A DNA stretch of 64,000 bases from Pseudomonas sp. PA27(2017) (lineage in GTDB: Bacteria; Pseudomonadota; Gammaproteobacteria; Pseudomonadales; Pseudomonadaceae): the NCBI RefSeq assembly GCF_001945445.1, contig NZ_MSXW01000006.1, forward strand, positions 54,365-118,364, read 5' to 3'. A model generated the notes under the pieces. It did no database searches. It worked only from the letters and a program-made list of their open reading frames with translations, and was not told the origin of the DNA. The position numbers and the translations under genes are program-made. Of this stretch, positions 26,870 through 34,446 are shown one piece after another (within the stretch, counting starts at the first letter, position 1; each line of letters begins with the position of its first letter).

Positions 26870-28069
26870 TCATTGCTGCGTCTCGCGGAAATGGGCAAAG
26901 GCGGCGCGGCCGGCGGCATTCAGGGCCACGTCGTCCTGCGGGGTATGGATGCGGCTGCACAGCACGTCGCGCAGGTGCCGCTCCAGCGGGTTCTTGCGTG
27001 ACAGCCCGGGGTTGCCGGCGGCCTCGATGGCCAGCTCCACGGCACGGATCGCGTTGCCGCTGACCAACTGCTTGATCTGCCCGGCGTGACTGGCGTCGAT
27101 CTGGCCGGCGGCCGCCGAGTCGAGCAGGCTGCGATTGGCGAACAGCAGCGTGTCGATACGCCCTACGACTTCCTGGAAGCGCGTCAGGCTGGACAGCGGC
27201 GCGCCGAGATTCGACGGTTTGCGCCCTTCGAGAAAACCCACCAGCCAGTCTCGCGCTGCCTGGGCTACGCCGTCGTAGACCGCCGGCAGCAGTACCGACA
27301 TCCACAGCAGGCCTTCGCTATCCAGCTCCGGCTTGGGTGCGCTCCATGGGCTGACACTGACGGCGTGGTCGAGGGGAATCAGCACCTCTTCGAAACGCAC
27401 TTCGTGGCTGCAGGTGGCGCGCATGCCCAGGTGATCCCAGTCGTCGACGATCTGGATGCCGGGGGTGTCGCGGTGCACCAGGTAGCCGCCCACCAACGGG
27501 TCTGCGTCGTCGCTGCGGGCCCACACCAAGTACCAGGTGAGGCCGTGGCTGCCGGTCGAGTAGATCTTGCGGCCACTGAGGCGCCAGCCTTGTGGAGTGC
27601 GCCGGGCAGTGGTCGCCGGCAGCCCGCCTCGTGCCGGTGTGCCGAGCTCCGGCTCGACACGAAAGGCATTGATCAGTGCACCCTCTTCGACGGCATCGAT
27701 CGCCACACGGCGGCGCAGGTGCTCCGGCCAGGCAAGGTTCTGCTGCAGGTGAAAATGCTGCAGGTACTGCATCACCAGAATCAAGGCGGTGGAGGGCTCG
27801 CCCTTGGCCACTGCACTGATGACCTGTCGCGCAGCGGCTAGCTCAGCGCCGCTGCCGCCGAGACTTTTCGGCACCGTCAAGGCCAGCAACCCGTGGCGCT
27901 GCAGCAGTGCAAAGTTCTCCGCTGGAAACTCGCCAGTGCGGTCGAAACGCTCGGCGCTGGCGGCCAGGGTACGGGTTATTTCAGCCAGCAGGCGGGCGAA
28001 GCGGACCGCGTCTTGCTCAGGGAACTGGCGTTGGGCGGCAAAGGCGAGGGGGTCGGCAAGGTGCGTCAT
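26870..28069 (-). CDS. Acyl-CoA dehydrogenase-like flavoprotein, SfnC/DszC type
   Basis: This 399-residue protein has the acyl-CoA dehydrogenase fold. The N-terminal helical domain is followed by the beta domain (GWRLSGRKIYSTGSHGLTWYLVWAR) and a C-terminal helical bundle. In sulfur-starvation clusters such proteins (SfnC, DszC) act as flavin-dependent monooxygenases rather than dehydrogenases. The ATG at 28069 gives the usual N-terminus; a frame extension to 28102 is possible. It is first in a long minus-strand run that continues through the class II aldolase, SsuC, SsuB and probably the receptor. Its upstream region carries the 34-bp element shared with 9.7 kb. It has four Met and two Cys. 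Confidence 0.8.
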   Translation of the reverse strand: MTHLADPLAFAAQRQFPEQDAVRFARLLAEITRTLAASAERFDRTGEFPAENFALLQRHGLLALTVPKSLGGSGAELAAARQVISAVAKGEPSTALILVMQYLQHFHLQQNLAWPEHLRRRVAIDAVEEGALINAFRVEPELGTPARGGLPATTARRTPQGWRLSGRKIYSTGSHGLTWYLVWARSDDADPLVGGYLVHRDTPGIQIVDDWDHLGMRATCSHEVRFEEVLIPLDHAVSVSPWSAPKPELDSEGLLWMSVLLPAVYDGVAQAARDWLVGFLEGRKPSNLGAPLSSLTRFQEVVGRIDTLLFANRSLLDSAAAGQIDASHAGQIKQLVSGNAIRAVELAIEAAGNPGLSRKNPLERHLRDVLCSRIHTPQDDVALNAAGRAAFAHFRETQQ

Positions 28070-28344
28070 GGGTCTCTCATCACTGGCGCAGAGGGCAGGC
28101 AATGCCTGTTGGATTTCTGAGCGCCCCAGGGTGATGAGGTGGCCTGAGTGAGACCGTATTCTTATAACTTAATGCTGTAAAAGTCTTTTTTGTTCTAAGC
28201 TAATTATCAGCTTTTCTGAATTATCAGTTTGCTGTTTATGCATTAATAGAATTTTATTTTCTGTCAGGATGCCTGCTTCTGCAGCCATTCCCGGTGTCGA
28301 TCAGCGCGGTGTTTGGGCGGTGCGAACCCCTACAGCCTCTGGCG
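28070..28344. promoter_or_regulatory. Promoter region upstream of the SfnC-like operon
   Basis: This gap holds the operon promoter between the LysR gene's 3' end and the SfnC-like gene. On the minus strand a TATAAG hexamer at about 28162-28167 follows the 34-bp shared element. AT-rich DNA extends to 28265. No gene is seen. Confidence 0.5.
28174..28207 (-). promoter_or_regulatory. Shared 34-bp upstream element, copy 2
   Basis: This copy has 31 of 34 identities to 9658-9691, with the identical core GTTCTAAGCTAATTAT at 28192-28207. It is centred about 25 bases upstream of a TATAAG -10-like hexamer and 105-138 bases before the SfnC-like start. The -35 position has no good hexamer, which fits an activator-dependent promoter. 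Confidence 0.65.
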
Positions 28345-29238
28345 TCAGGCCGAGCGCAGGCGCTCGGCAGCAACATCGCTGAACAGGTTCACGGCGTCCT
28401 GCAGGTTGCCCAGGTACTGCGGATGCAGCAGCCAGAGGTCGATCATCGGCTTGAAGTCGCCCACGCTGATCACGTCCAACTCGTCGCGATGGCCGCTGCG
28501 CTCCAGCAGTGGCGCCGGCACCAGACCGAAACCCATGCCGCTGGCGACCAGCCCCAGTTGCAGTTCGGTACCGAAGGTTTCCAGGTTGATCTGCAGCGAC
28601 AAGCCCTGCTCGGACAGCGCACGCTGCAGGCCGGCGCGGAACCCGCAGCCATCCGGGTTGAGCACCCAGCCTTGCTGGTAGCAGTCCTTTAGCTTGCAGC
28701 TGCGCTTGCGAACGGCGCCCTTGGCCGCGACCACCAGCAGCGGCATGCGGCCAATGGACCGGCTGGCGATGCCTTCGGGAAATATCTTGCCGGCCGGAAA
28801 GAGCGCTGCGGCGGCGTCCAGTTCGCCGTTTTCCATGCGCGCTATCAGGCTGCTGCCCCAGCCGTTGACGACCTGGGTCTTGAGCTCCGGGAAGGTTTCG
28901 CGAATCTGCTGCAGGGCATCGAGCAGCACCACATCGCTGATGGTCTGCGGCACGCCCAGGCGTAGCGAGCCACTAGGCGAGCCATCGCTGGCCACCAGCT
29001 CACGCAGCGAATCGATCTCACGCAGAATCGCCTTGCACTGCTCGTAGACGCGCAGGCCCATGGGCGTCGGCTTGAGCGGCTTGGTGTTGCGGTCGAGCAG
29101 GTTGGCGCCCAGGTCTTCCTCGAAGTTCTGTACGCGCCGGGTGATGGCTGGCTGGGTCAGTTGCAGCGCATCGGCCGCCAGCTTGGTCGATTGACAGCGG
29201 ATCACCGCAACGAATGCATCCATGTCATCGATCTTCAT
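28345..29238 (-). CDS. LysR-family transcriptional regulator
   Basis: This 297-residue LysR protein has an N-terminal winged helix-turn-helix (LAADALQLTQPAITRRVQNFEEDLGANLLDR) and a periplasmic-binding-like effector domain. It is read in the same direction as the operon it precedes. From memory it corresponds to PA2601, next to the 3-mercaptopropionate dioxygenase pair. The start is uncertain: ATG at 29238 or GTG at 29250, neither with a strong ribosome site. Unlike its neighbours it is not sulfur-poor: five Cys are present, three of them close together in CKLKDC and DGCGF. It is a candidate regulator for the shared motif, alongside CysB. Confidence 0.85.
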   Translation of the reverse strand: MKIDDMDAFVAVIRCQSTKLAADALQLTQPAITRRVQNFEEDLGANLLDRNTKPLKPTPMGLRVYEQCKAILREIDSLRELVASDGSPSGSLRLGVPQTISDVVLLDALQQIRETFPELKTQVVNGWGSSLIARMENGELDAAAALFPAGKIFPEGIASRSIGRMPLLVVAAKGAVRKRSCKLKDCYQQGWVLNPDGCGFRAGLQRALSEQGLSLQINLETFGTELQLGLVASGMGFGLVPAPLLERSGHRDELDVISVGDFKPMIDLWLLHPQYLGNLQDAVNLFSDVAAERLRSA

Positions 29239-29562
29239 CTTTGCGCTCACATATTAAAGGTTGGAAAAAATACGCTTATAGAATAACTCGCTGGATTGAG
29301 CCAGAGCACGGATCGATTTGCGAATGTGCCCGGCAAGGCAGGGGTGGTTTGGCGAAGCGCTGAACGCCAACCAGCTTTTGCGTAGTGGCCGCGAAAGAAG
29401 CGAATAGGGTGGCGGCGCGGGGCATCTGCCGCGGCCATTGGAAAACTCGAGGCGCAGGAACGAGAGCCTCCTGGTGCAGCTTTCAGCCTCTCAGGACCTG
29501 TTCAAGATCCTCGCGCATGAAGCGGCAGCTACAAGGCAGAAGCGGACATCCAACGATTCAAT

Positions 29563-29613
29563 GTGGGAACGGGCCATGCCCGTGATTTTTTCGCGGGCAT
29601 GGCCCGCTCCCAC
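29563..29613. repeat. REP-like palindrome (GGGCCATGCCCG type)
   Basis: GTGGGAACGGGCCATGCCCG and its near-complement GCGGGCATGGCCCGCTCCCAC face each other across a T-rich loop. Such REP units are common in Pseudomonas intergenic DNA. Confidence 0.75.
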
Positions 29614-29618
29614 AGTCC

Positions 29619-29694
29619 GTAGGGTGGATGACGCTCTTTTCATCCACCATCGCGGATGCAGATCGGTGGACGGATGAAGCGTCGTCCACCCTAC
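29619..29694. repeat. 76-bp GTAGGGTGGA palindromic repeat, copy 1
   Basis: GTAGGGTGGATGACGC at the left mirrors GCGTCGTCCACCCTAC at the right, with ATCCACC / GGTGGA arms inside. Related copies occur at 52131-52220 and 55754-55829, plus a partial one at 55641-55701. Confidence 0.75.
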
Positions 29695-29764
29695 GAAAGG
29701 CTGCTTTCGCCCCACTTGGCTGCCAAAATCGGCGAGCCTGTACTGAAAGATTATGAGCAGGTTG

Positions 29765-31348
29765 TCAGATCACCTGGAAGTGATGGGTCCCATCGCGGCC
29801 CAGTTGCTCGACCAGGCCGAACTCCCAATCAAGATAGCCCTGCATGGCTTCGCGCGGGTTATCGGTGCCCTCGTACGGGCGGCGATAGCGGTCGCTACGG
29901 GGGACGGCCAGGTGCTGATCGCCGGTCTCCGTCGGCAGGCCGGCAGCGACCCAGGCCGCCGTGCCGCCTTCGAGCAGCGCCACTGGCTTGCCGGTCAGTT
30001 CTTCCAGCTCGCTGACCACGAAACGGGCCAGCAGGCTGCTGCCACAGGTGAGCACATAGCGCTTGGCCACCGGCAGTTTTTCCAGCGCTTGTGGCAGCTG
30101 CGACCGTAATGCCCACCAGGCGCCGGGGATATGCCGGGCGACATGGTTGGCGCTGGCAGTGAAGTCCAGCACCAGTATGTCGCCTTCGGCCTGCCATGCG
30201 GCCAGCGTCTGCGCATCGATAGCGGCGGGTTGCGGCAGGGCCGGCAATGGCGGCTGCCAGGCGCCGCGTGCGGTGAAGTCACTGTCCTGCAGGCCATCGA
30301 GCACGTGCACTTCCCAGCCCAGCTGCGCCAGCCATGAGGCGCTCATGTTGGCGCGTACGCCGTCATCGTCGGCGAGCACCACGCGGGCGCCGCGCACGCT
30401 GGCGAAATGATCGGTTTCCTGCACCAGCTGGCCTCCCGGCGTCGAGCGGGCACCCGGCAGATGGCTGGCTTCGTACTCCTCGGGCGTGCGCACGTCGAAC
30501 AGATAAGTGGTGCGGCCGCTTTCTGCCTGCCAGCGTGCCAGGCTCTGCAGGCTGGCGCGGCCGACGCCGGCCTTGTCCGCCACGGCGCGTGCCGACTGCG
30601 CGGCTTGTTGGTGATTGCGCTCGCTCACCTCGCCGAAGCGCCGGGCCTGGCCGTGCTCCAGCTGCTGGCCAGCCAGGGTCCAGCCGATGGTGCCATTGCG
30701 CAGCGCCGCTACCGGGTTGGGCAGGCCGGCGTTGACCAGCGACTGGGTGCCGATGATGCTGCGGGTGCGACCAGCACAGTTCACCACGATACGGGTGGCC
30801 GGATCGGGCGCCAGCTCACGGGCGCGCAGCACCAGCTCGGCGCCCGGCACGCTGATGCCGGTAGGAATACTCATGGTTTGGTATTCGTCGAAGCGGCGGG
30901 CGTCGAGCACCACCACGTCGGCCTTGGCATCGAGCAGGGCTTTGACGTCTTCGGCAGCCAGCGACGGCGTGTGGCGCACGCTCTCGACCAACTCGCCAAA
31001 CGCCTTGCTCGGCACGTTGACGTCGCGAAACAGTTCACCGCCGGCATCGCGCCAGCCGGCCAAGCCACCTTCGAGCAGTGCCACCTGGCTATAACCCAAT
31101 GCGGCCAGGCGTTTGGCCGCTTCCTGCGCCAGGCCCTCGCCGTCGTCATACAGGGTTACGGCGGTATCGCGCCGCGGAATACGTGCGTAGACCTCCAGCT
31201 CCAGTTTGGACAGCGGGATATTGGCGGCGAACAGCGGATGCGCTTCGGCGAACGGCGCCTCTTCGCGGACATCGATCAGCGCCACTTCCTGCTTGTCGAG
31301 CAGGGCCTGGCGGATGGCGTGGAAGGAGCGGGTGGCGATCTGGCTCAT
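29765..31348 (-). CDS. Four-domain rhodanese sulfurtransferase
   Basis: This 527-residue cytoplasmic protein has four rhodanese-like domains (about residues 1-105, 125-235, 255-355 and 375-480). Domains 2 and 4 have the active-site Cys (VVNCAGRTRS and VLTCGSSLLA). Domains 1 and 3 have Asp-rich loops instead (LYDDGEG and LADDDGV) and are probably inactive. It would pass sulfane sulfur to an acceptor such as cyanide or a thiol. The start overlaps the 3-mercaptopropionate dioxygenase stop in ATGA, so the two are translationally coupled. From memory the pair matches PA2602-PA2603. It has four Met and two Cys, both catalytic. Confidence 0.88.
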   Translation of the reverse strand: MSQIATRSFHAIRQALLDKQEVALIDVREEAPFAEAHPLFAANIPLSKLELEVYARIPRRDTAVTLYDDGEGLAQEAAKRLAALGYSQVALLEGGLAGWRDAGGELFRDVNVPSKAFGELVESVRHTPSLAAEDVKALLDAKADVVVLDARRFDEYQTMSIPTGISVPGAELVLRARELAPDPATRIVVNCAGRTRSIIGTQSLVNAGLPNPVAALRNGTIGWTLAGQQLEHGQARRFGEVSERNHQQAAQSARAVADKAGVGRASLQSLARWQAESGRTTYLFDVRTPEEYEASHLPGARSTPGGQLVQETDHFASVRGARVVLADDDGVRANMSASWLAQLGWEVHVLDGLQDSDFTARGAWQPPLPALPQPAAIDAQTLAAWQAEGDILVLDFTASANHVARHIPGAWWALRSQLPQALEKLPVAKRYVLTCGSSLLARFVVSELEELTGKPVALLEGGTAAWVAAGLPTETGDQHLAVPRSDRYRRPYEGTDNPREAMQGYLDWEFGLVEQLGRDGTHHFQVI

Positions 31349-31947
31349 GCAGGGTTCTCTTTGGACAGGTCCCAGAGGTTGGGAAGAAGGCTGTTGGAAT
31401 AGCCGGAAATGAAGGGTTTCTCGCTGCCGTCCTCAAGGTAAACAGCACGCCGTACCGCGCCGATGTTGGCGCCGTAGACGTGGATGCTGATGGAGGTGCG
31501 ATCATCGAAGGCGTTGCTGACCCGGTGGATATCGCCGATGCGTGGCGACACGGCTTCCACCTGGCCAGGCAGCAGGTGCACCGCTGGCCCTTCGGGGCGC
31601 AAGCCGGTGGCATCGCGGACGAAGCCCTGGGAGAGCTCGGCGCCGCGCAGCATGCCGATCAGGCCCCAGACCCGGTGATCGTGCACCGGCGTGCTCTGGC
31701 CTGGCCCCCAGACGAAGCTGACGATCGAAAAGCGCTGGCGCGAATCGCTGTGCAGCAGAAATTGCTGATAGCGCTGCGGGTCTGGCTGGGCGAAGGCGGG
31801 CGGCAGCCAGTCGTCATGAGCAACCAACTGATGCAGCAGTTCGGCGCCGCGTTCGAGCACCTGGCTCTCTGCGGGCGTGCTGTCGAGCAGTTGCGCCAAT
31901 TGATCGATGAATAGGCGCAGGCGTTGCAGATTCGGTTGGGCGCACAT
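31345..31947 (-). CDS. mdo: 3-mercaptopropionate dioxygenase (cysteine dioxygenase family)
   Basis: This 200-residue cupin is a non-heme iron thiol dioxygenase that oxidises 3-mercaptopropionate (and weakly cysteine) to the sulfinate. The three-His iron site is visible as His89 and His91 in PVHDHRVWG and His141 in GDIHRVSN. The Ser-His-Tyr outer-sphere triad is at Ser154, His156 and Tyr158 in SISIHVYG. The C-terminal GYSNSLLPNLWDLSKENPA closely matches the P. aeruginosa enzyme as I remember it. It is first in a two-gene operon with the sulfurtransferase and divergent from an LLM gene. Confidence 0.92.
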   Translation of the reverse strand: MCAQPNLQRLRLFIDQLAQLLDSTPAESQVLERGAELLHQLVAHDDWLPPAFAQPDPQRYQQFLLHSDSRQRFSIVSFVWGPGQSTPVHDHRVWGLIGMLRGAELSQGFVRDATGLRPEGPAVHLLPGQVEAVSPRIGDIHRVSNAFDDRTSISIHVYGANIGAVRRAVYLEDGSEKPFISGYSNSLLPNLWDLSKENPA

Positions 31948-32010
31948 ACGGATATCCGGTGGTCAGCTGAAGGCCCGGCAGGGCATCGAGTGCCCACGTT
32001 AGCAAACGGT

Positions 32011-32022
32011 TTATGATCATAA
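32011..32022. promoter_or_regulatory. Perfect palindrome TTATGATCATAA upstream of mdo
   Basis: This 12-bp perfect inverted repeat lies 64 bases before the mdo start. It could be an operator or overlap the mdo promoter. No known site matches that I can name. Confidence 0.45.
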
Positions 32023-32035
32023 AAATTCAATTTGT

Positions 32036-32051
32036 GCATAAGCTAATATGC
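32036..32051. promoter_or_regulatory. Motif GCATAAGCTAATATGC (mdo side)
   Basis: GCATA and TATGC form a 5-bp inverted repeat around a 6-base spacer, the size of a LysR-type box. The core TAAGCTAAT is shared with 9680-9688 and 28196-28204. Its reverse complement recurs at 32182-32197 with one mismatch. Confidence 0.6.
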
Positions 32052-32181
32052 CAATTAAGAATTTATCAGGCTGACTCTCACTTCGCTGCGTTGTCGTGAC
32101 CGCTGGCCTGCGCTCGGCAGGTGTTCCCGTGGATCGATCCTGCGAGTTCAACGACCCTGAAACATGACGGCTGATATTTAT

Positions 32182-32197
32182 GCATATTAGGTTATGC
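32182..32197. promoter_or_regulatory. Motif GCATATTAGGTTATGC (LLM side)
   Basis: This is the inverted copy of 32036-32051 with 15 of 16 positions identical, on the other side of the divergent promoter. An overlapping palindrome TTAGG-TTATG-CCTAA spans 32187-32201. Confidence 0.6.
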
Positions 32198-32324
32198 CTA
32201 AAATGAATTTCCTAACTGAATGCCGCTTGAGTAGCGTTATAAACATTCGTTAGACACAGACGCGCTTTTATAAATAAAAAAGCACTGTCGTGCTGGCGCT
32301 TGCCAACTCACTCAGGAGCGCGAC

Positions 32325-33410
32325 ATGAGCGTGGAAATCATCGGCATGATCACTGCTACTCCCAGTTCGGAAGTGGATCAACCGCTGGGCGATGCGGTGG
32401 ATGCCGACTTCGTCCGGCGTTTCGCCCAGGCCCATGAGCACGCGGGCTTCGACCGCGCCCTGGTCGGTTATTTTTCCAATGGCGCCGAAGGCGCAGTGGT
32501 CAGTTCGTTCATCGCCGCCGCCACCGAGCGCCTGGGCATCCTGCTGGCCTACCGGCCCGGGGTGATCGCGCCGCCGCTCGCGGCCCGCCAGCTGGCGACC
32601 CTGGATCAGTTCAGCAACGGGCGCCTGGCGCTCAACGTGATCAGTGGCGGCAGCGATGCCGATCAGCAGCGCGATGGCGATTGGCTCGACCATGACCAGC
32701 GGTACGCACGCACCGACGAATACCTGGACGCCCTCAAGGCGATCTGGACCGCCCAGGCGCCGGTCGATCACCACGGCCATTACTACCGCTTCAAGGGTGC
32801 GCTGCCCAGCGTGCGTACCCGGCAGCAGCCGCATATCCCTATCTATTTCAGCGGTTCCTCGCCCGCTGCCATCCAGGTGGCAGCGCGGCATGCCGACACC
32901 TACATGCTGTGGGGCGAACCGCTCGCGGACTTCGCAGAGCACGTGCAGCAGGTGCGCGCTGCGGCCCAGCGTCAAGGGCGTAGCCCGCGGGTGTCGGTGT
33001 CGTTCCGGCCGATCATCGCCGATACCGAGGAGGCCGCCTGGAAACGCGCTGCCGAACTGCTCGAACGTATTCGCGAGAACCGCACCCGTCTGGGTCTGCC
33101 GATCAATGGCCACGCGCCGGCCAATGCCGGTTCGCAGCGCCTGCTGGCGGCCGCGCAGCGCGGCGAGGTGTTGGACGAGCGGTTGTGGACCGGCGTGGCA
33201 CGCCTGACCGGCGCGCAGTGGAATTCCACCGCGCTGGTGGGCACCGCCGAGCAGGTCGCGGCTTCGCTCGGCCGCTACTGGCAGCACGGCGCCTCCACCT
33301 TTCTGATTCGCGGCTTCGATCCTTTGGAAGACGCCGAGCTCTATGGCCGGGGCCTGATCCCGGCAATTCGTGAACATATCGCCACCCTGCAACAGCGCCG
33401 GGCCGGCTGA
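32325..33410 (+). CDS. LLM-class FMN-dependent monooxygenase, SsuD-like
   Basis: This 361-residue luciferase-like monooxygenase is a paralog of the one at 5951-7057. It shares AARQLATLDQFSNGR, NVISGGSDADQQRDGD, RYARTDEYLDALKAIW and YFSGSSPAAIQVAARHADTYMLWGE. It should use FMNH2 from a separate reductase to desulfonate an alkyl sulfonate. It starts a plus-strand operon with two SsuA-like genes, with GGAG upstream of the ATG. It has three Met and no Cys. From memory it corresponds to PA2600. Confidence 0.86.
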   Translation: MSVEIIGMITATPSSEVDQPLGDAVDADFVRRFAQAHEHAGFDRALVGYFSNGAEGAVVSSFIAAATERLGILLAYRPGVIAPPLAARQLATLDQFSNGRLALNVISGGSDADQQRDGDWLDHDQRYARTDEYLDALKAIWTAQAPVDHHGHYYRFKGALPSVRTRQQPHIPIYFSGSSPAAIQVAARHADTYMLWGEPLADFAEHVQQVRAAAQRQGRSPRVSVSFRPIIADTEEAAWKRAAELLERIRENRTRLGLPINGHAPANAGSQRLLAAAQRGEVLDERLWTGVARLTGAQWNSTALVGTAEQVAASLGRYWQHGASTFLIRGFDPLEDAELYGRGLIPAIREHIATLQQRRAG

Positions 33411-33427
33411 CTCTGGAGATTGCCCCA

Positions 33428-34372
33428 ATGAAACTGCTTTCCCTGTTGCGCCGCAGCCTGGCGGCCATCGCCGTGGCTGCGCCCCTGGCACACGCCGCAG
33501 ACCCAACGGTGCTGCGCATTGGTGATCAGAACTACTACAACGTACGCGCCTCGGTGGAGGCTTCCGGCGTATTGGAAGGCGCGCCGTACACGGTGGACTG
33601 GAAGCATTTTCAGTCCGCTGCGCCGGTCGCCGAGGCGCTGGAGGCGGGCGCCGTCGACCTTGGTTTTCTCGGTGACTCGGGCTTCATCTTCCTGGCTGCC
33701 AAAGGCGCGCCGGTCAAGCTGATCGGCGTATCGCGGCAGAACCCGGACACCATCGCCTTGCTGGTGCCGAAGGATTCCACCGTCAAGACCATCGAAGACC
33801 TCAAGGGTAAGAAGGTCGCCTACTGGCCCGGCGCGTGGAGCCAGCAGCTGACCCTGCGTGCACTGGAAAAAGCCGGCCTGCCCCAGGATTACGTCGAGTT
33901 CGTCAAGCTGATGCCCATCGATGCCGCTGCAGCCTTTCCCCAAGGCAGTATCGATGCGTTTCCGGTCTGGGAGCCCTATATCTCCCAGCAAACCCTGTTC
34001 TCTGGTGCCAAGCCAATCATCACCGCCAAGGGGCTGATGCCGGGGCTGTCGAGCATCGCCGCCAACGCCGAATCGATCGAGCCCAAGCGCGCCGCCATCG
34101 CCGACTTCCTTGGCCGCTTGCAGAAAGCCCGCGCCTGGGTCGAGGCTAACAAGGAAGACTACGCCGACCTTTGGGCCAAGAAGGCCAACCTGGATCAGGC
34201 GGTATCTCGCAACTGGATCGGCCACGCCAACATGACCGTCGGCCCGGTCGACGAGCAGGCTGCGCGCGACTATCAGGAGACCGCTGACTTCCTCGTCGAA
34301 ACCGGTGCGCTGAAACAGAAAATCGATACCAGCAGCATCATCGACACTTCGTTCGACAAGGCCTTCGAGTAA
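33428..34372 (+). CDS. SsuA-like ABC substrate-binding protein
   Basis: This 314-residue periplasmic protein has a signal peptide (MKLLSLLRRSLAAIAVAAPLA...HA, cleavage about residue 23). The sulfonate/taurine-type fold shows ALEAGAVDLGFLGDSGF, VPKDSTVKTIEDLKGKKVAYW and FPVWEPYISQQ. It starts 17 bases after the LLM gene. No Cys is present and three Met occur in the mature part. The SsuB/SsuC pair at 24.4-26.0 kb is the nearest possible partner. Confidence 0.87.
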   Translation: MKLLSLLRRSLAAIAVAAPLAHAADPTVLRIGDQNYYNVRASVEASGVLEGAPYTVDWKHFQSAAPVAEALEAGAVDLGFLGDSGFIFLAAKGAPVKLIGVSRQNPDTIALLVPKDSTVKTIEDLKGKKVAYWPGAWSQQLTLRALEKAGLPQDYVEFVKLMPIDAAAAFPQGSIDAFPVWEPYISQQTLFSGAKPIITAKGLMPGLSSIAANAESIEPKRAAIADFLGRLQKARAWVEANKEDYADLWAKKANLDQAVSRNWIGHANMTVGPVDEQAARDYQETADFLVETGALKQKIDTSSIIDTSFDKAFE

Positions 34373-34446
34373 CTCTCCATTCAACTGGCCATTACCCACA
34401 AGACCGCACGCGCGGATTGGTAGCCCACCCAACAGGACACCCTTTC

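Larger units (their letters stand above)
29239..29764. other. Intergenic region with REP-type repeats
   Basis: This 526-base gap holds the LysR promoter at its left end (AT-rich 29260-29285) and two palindromic repeats at 29563-29613 and 29619-29694. The stretch 29497-29545 resembles 52030-52080 (CTGTTCA...GCATGAAGCGGCA), so a longer composite repeat seems to be present at both places. No gene is seen. Confidence 0.5.
31948..32324. promoter_or_regulatory. Divergent mdo / LLM promoter region
   Basis: This 377-base AT-rich gap carries a perfect palindrome and two oppositely oriented 16-bp motifs (separate entries). One motif lies about 97 bases before mdo and the other about 135 before the LLM gene. 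No gene is seen. Confidence 0.55.

Noticed and set aside
32187..32201. TTAGG-TTATG-CCTAA as an independent operator
   Set aside because: It overlaps the mirrored 16-bp motif and occurs once, so I treat it as part of that site rather than a separate one.
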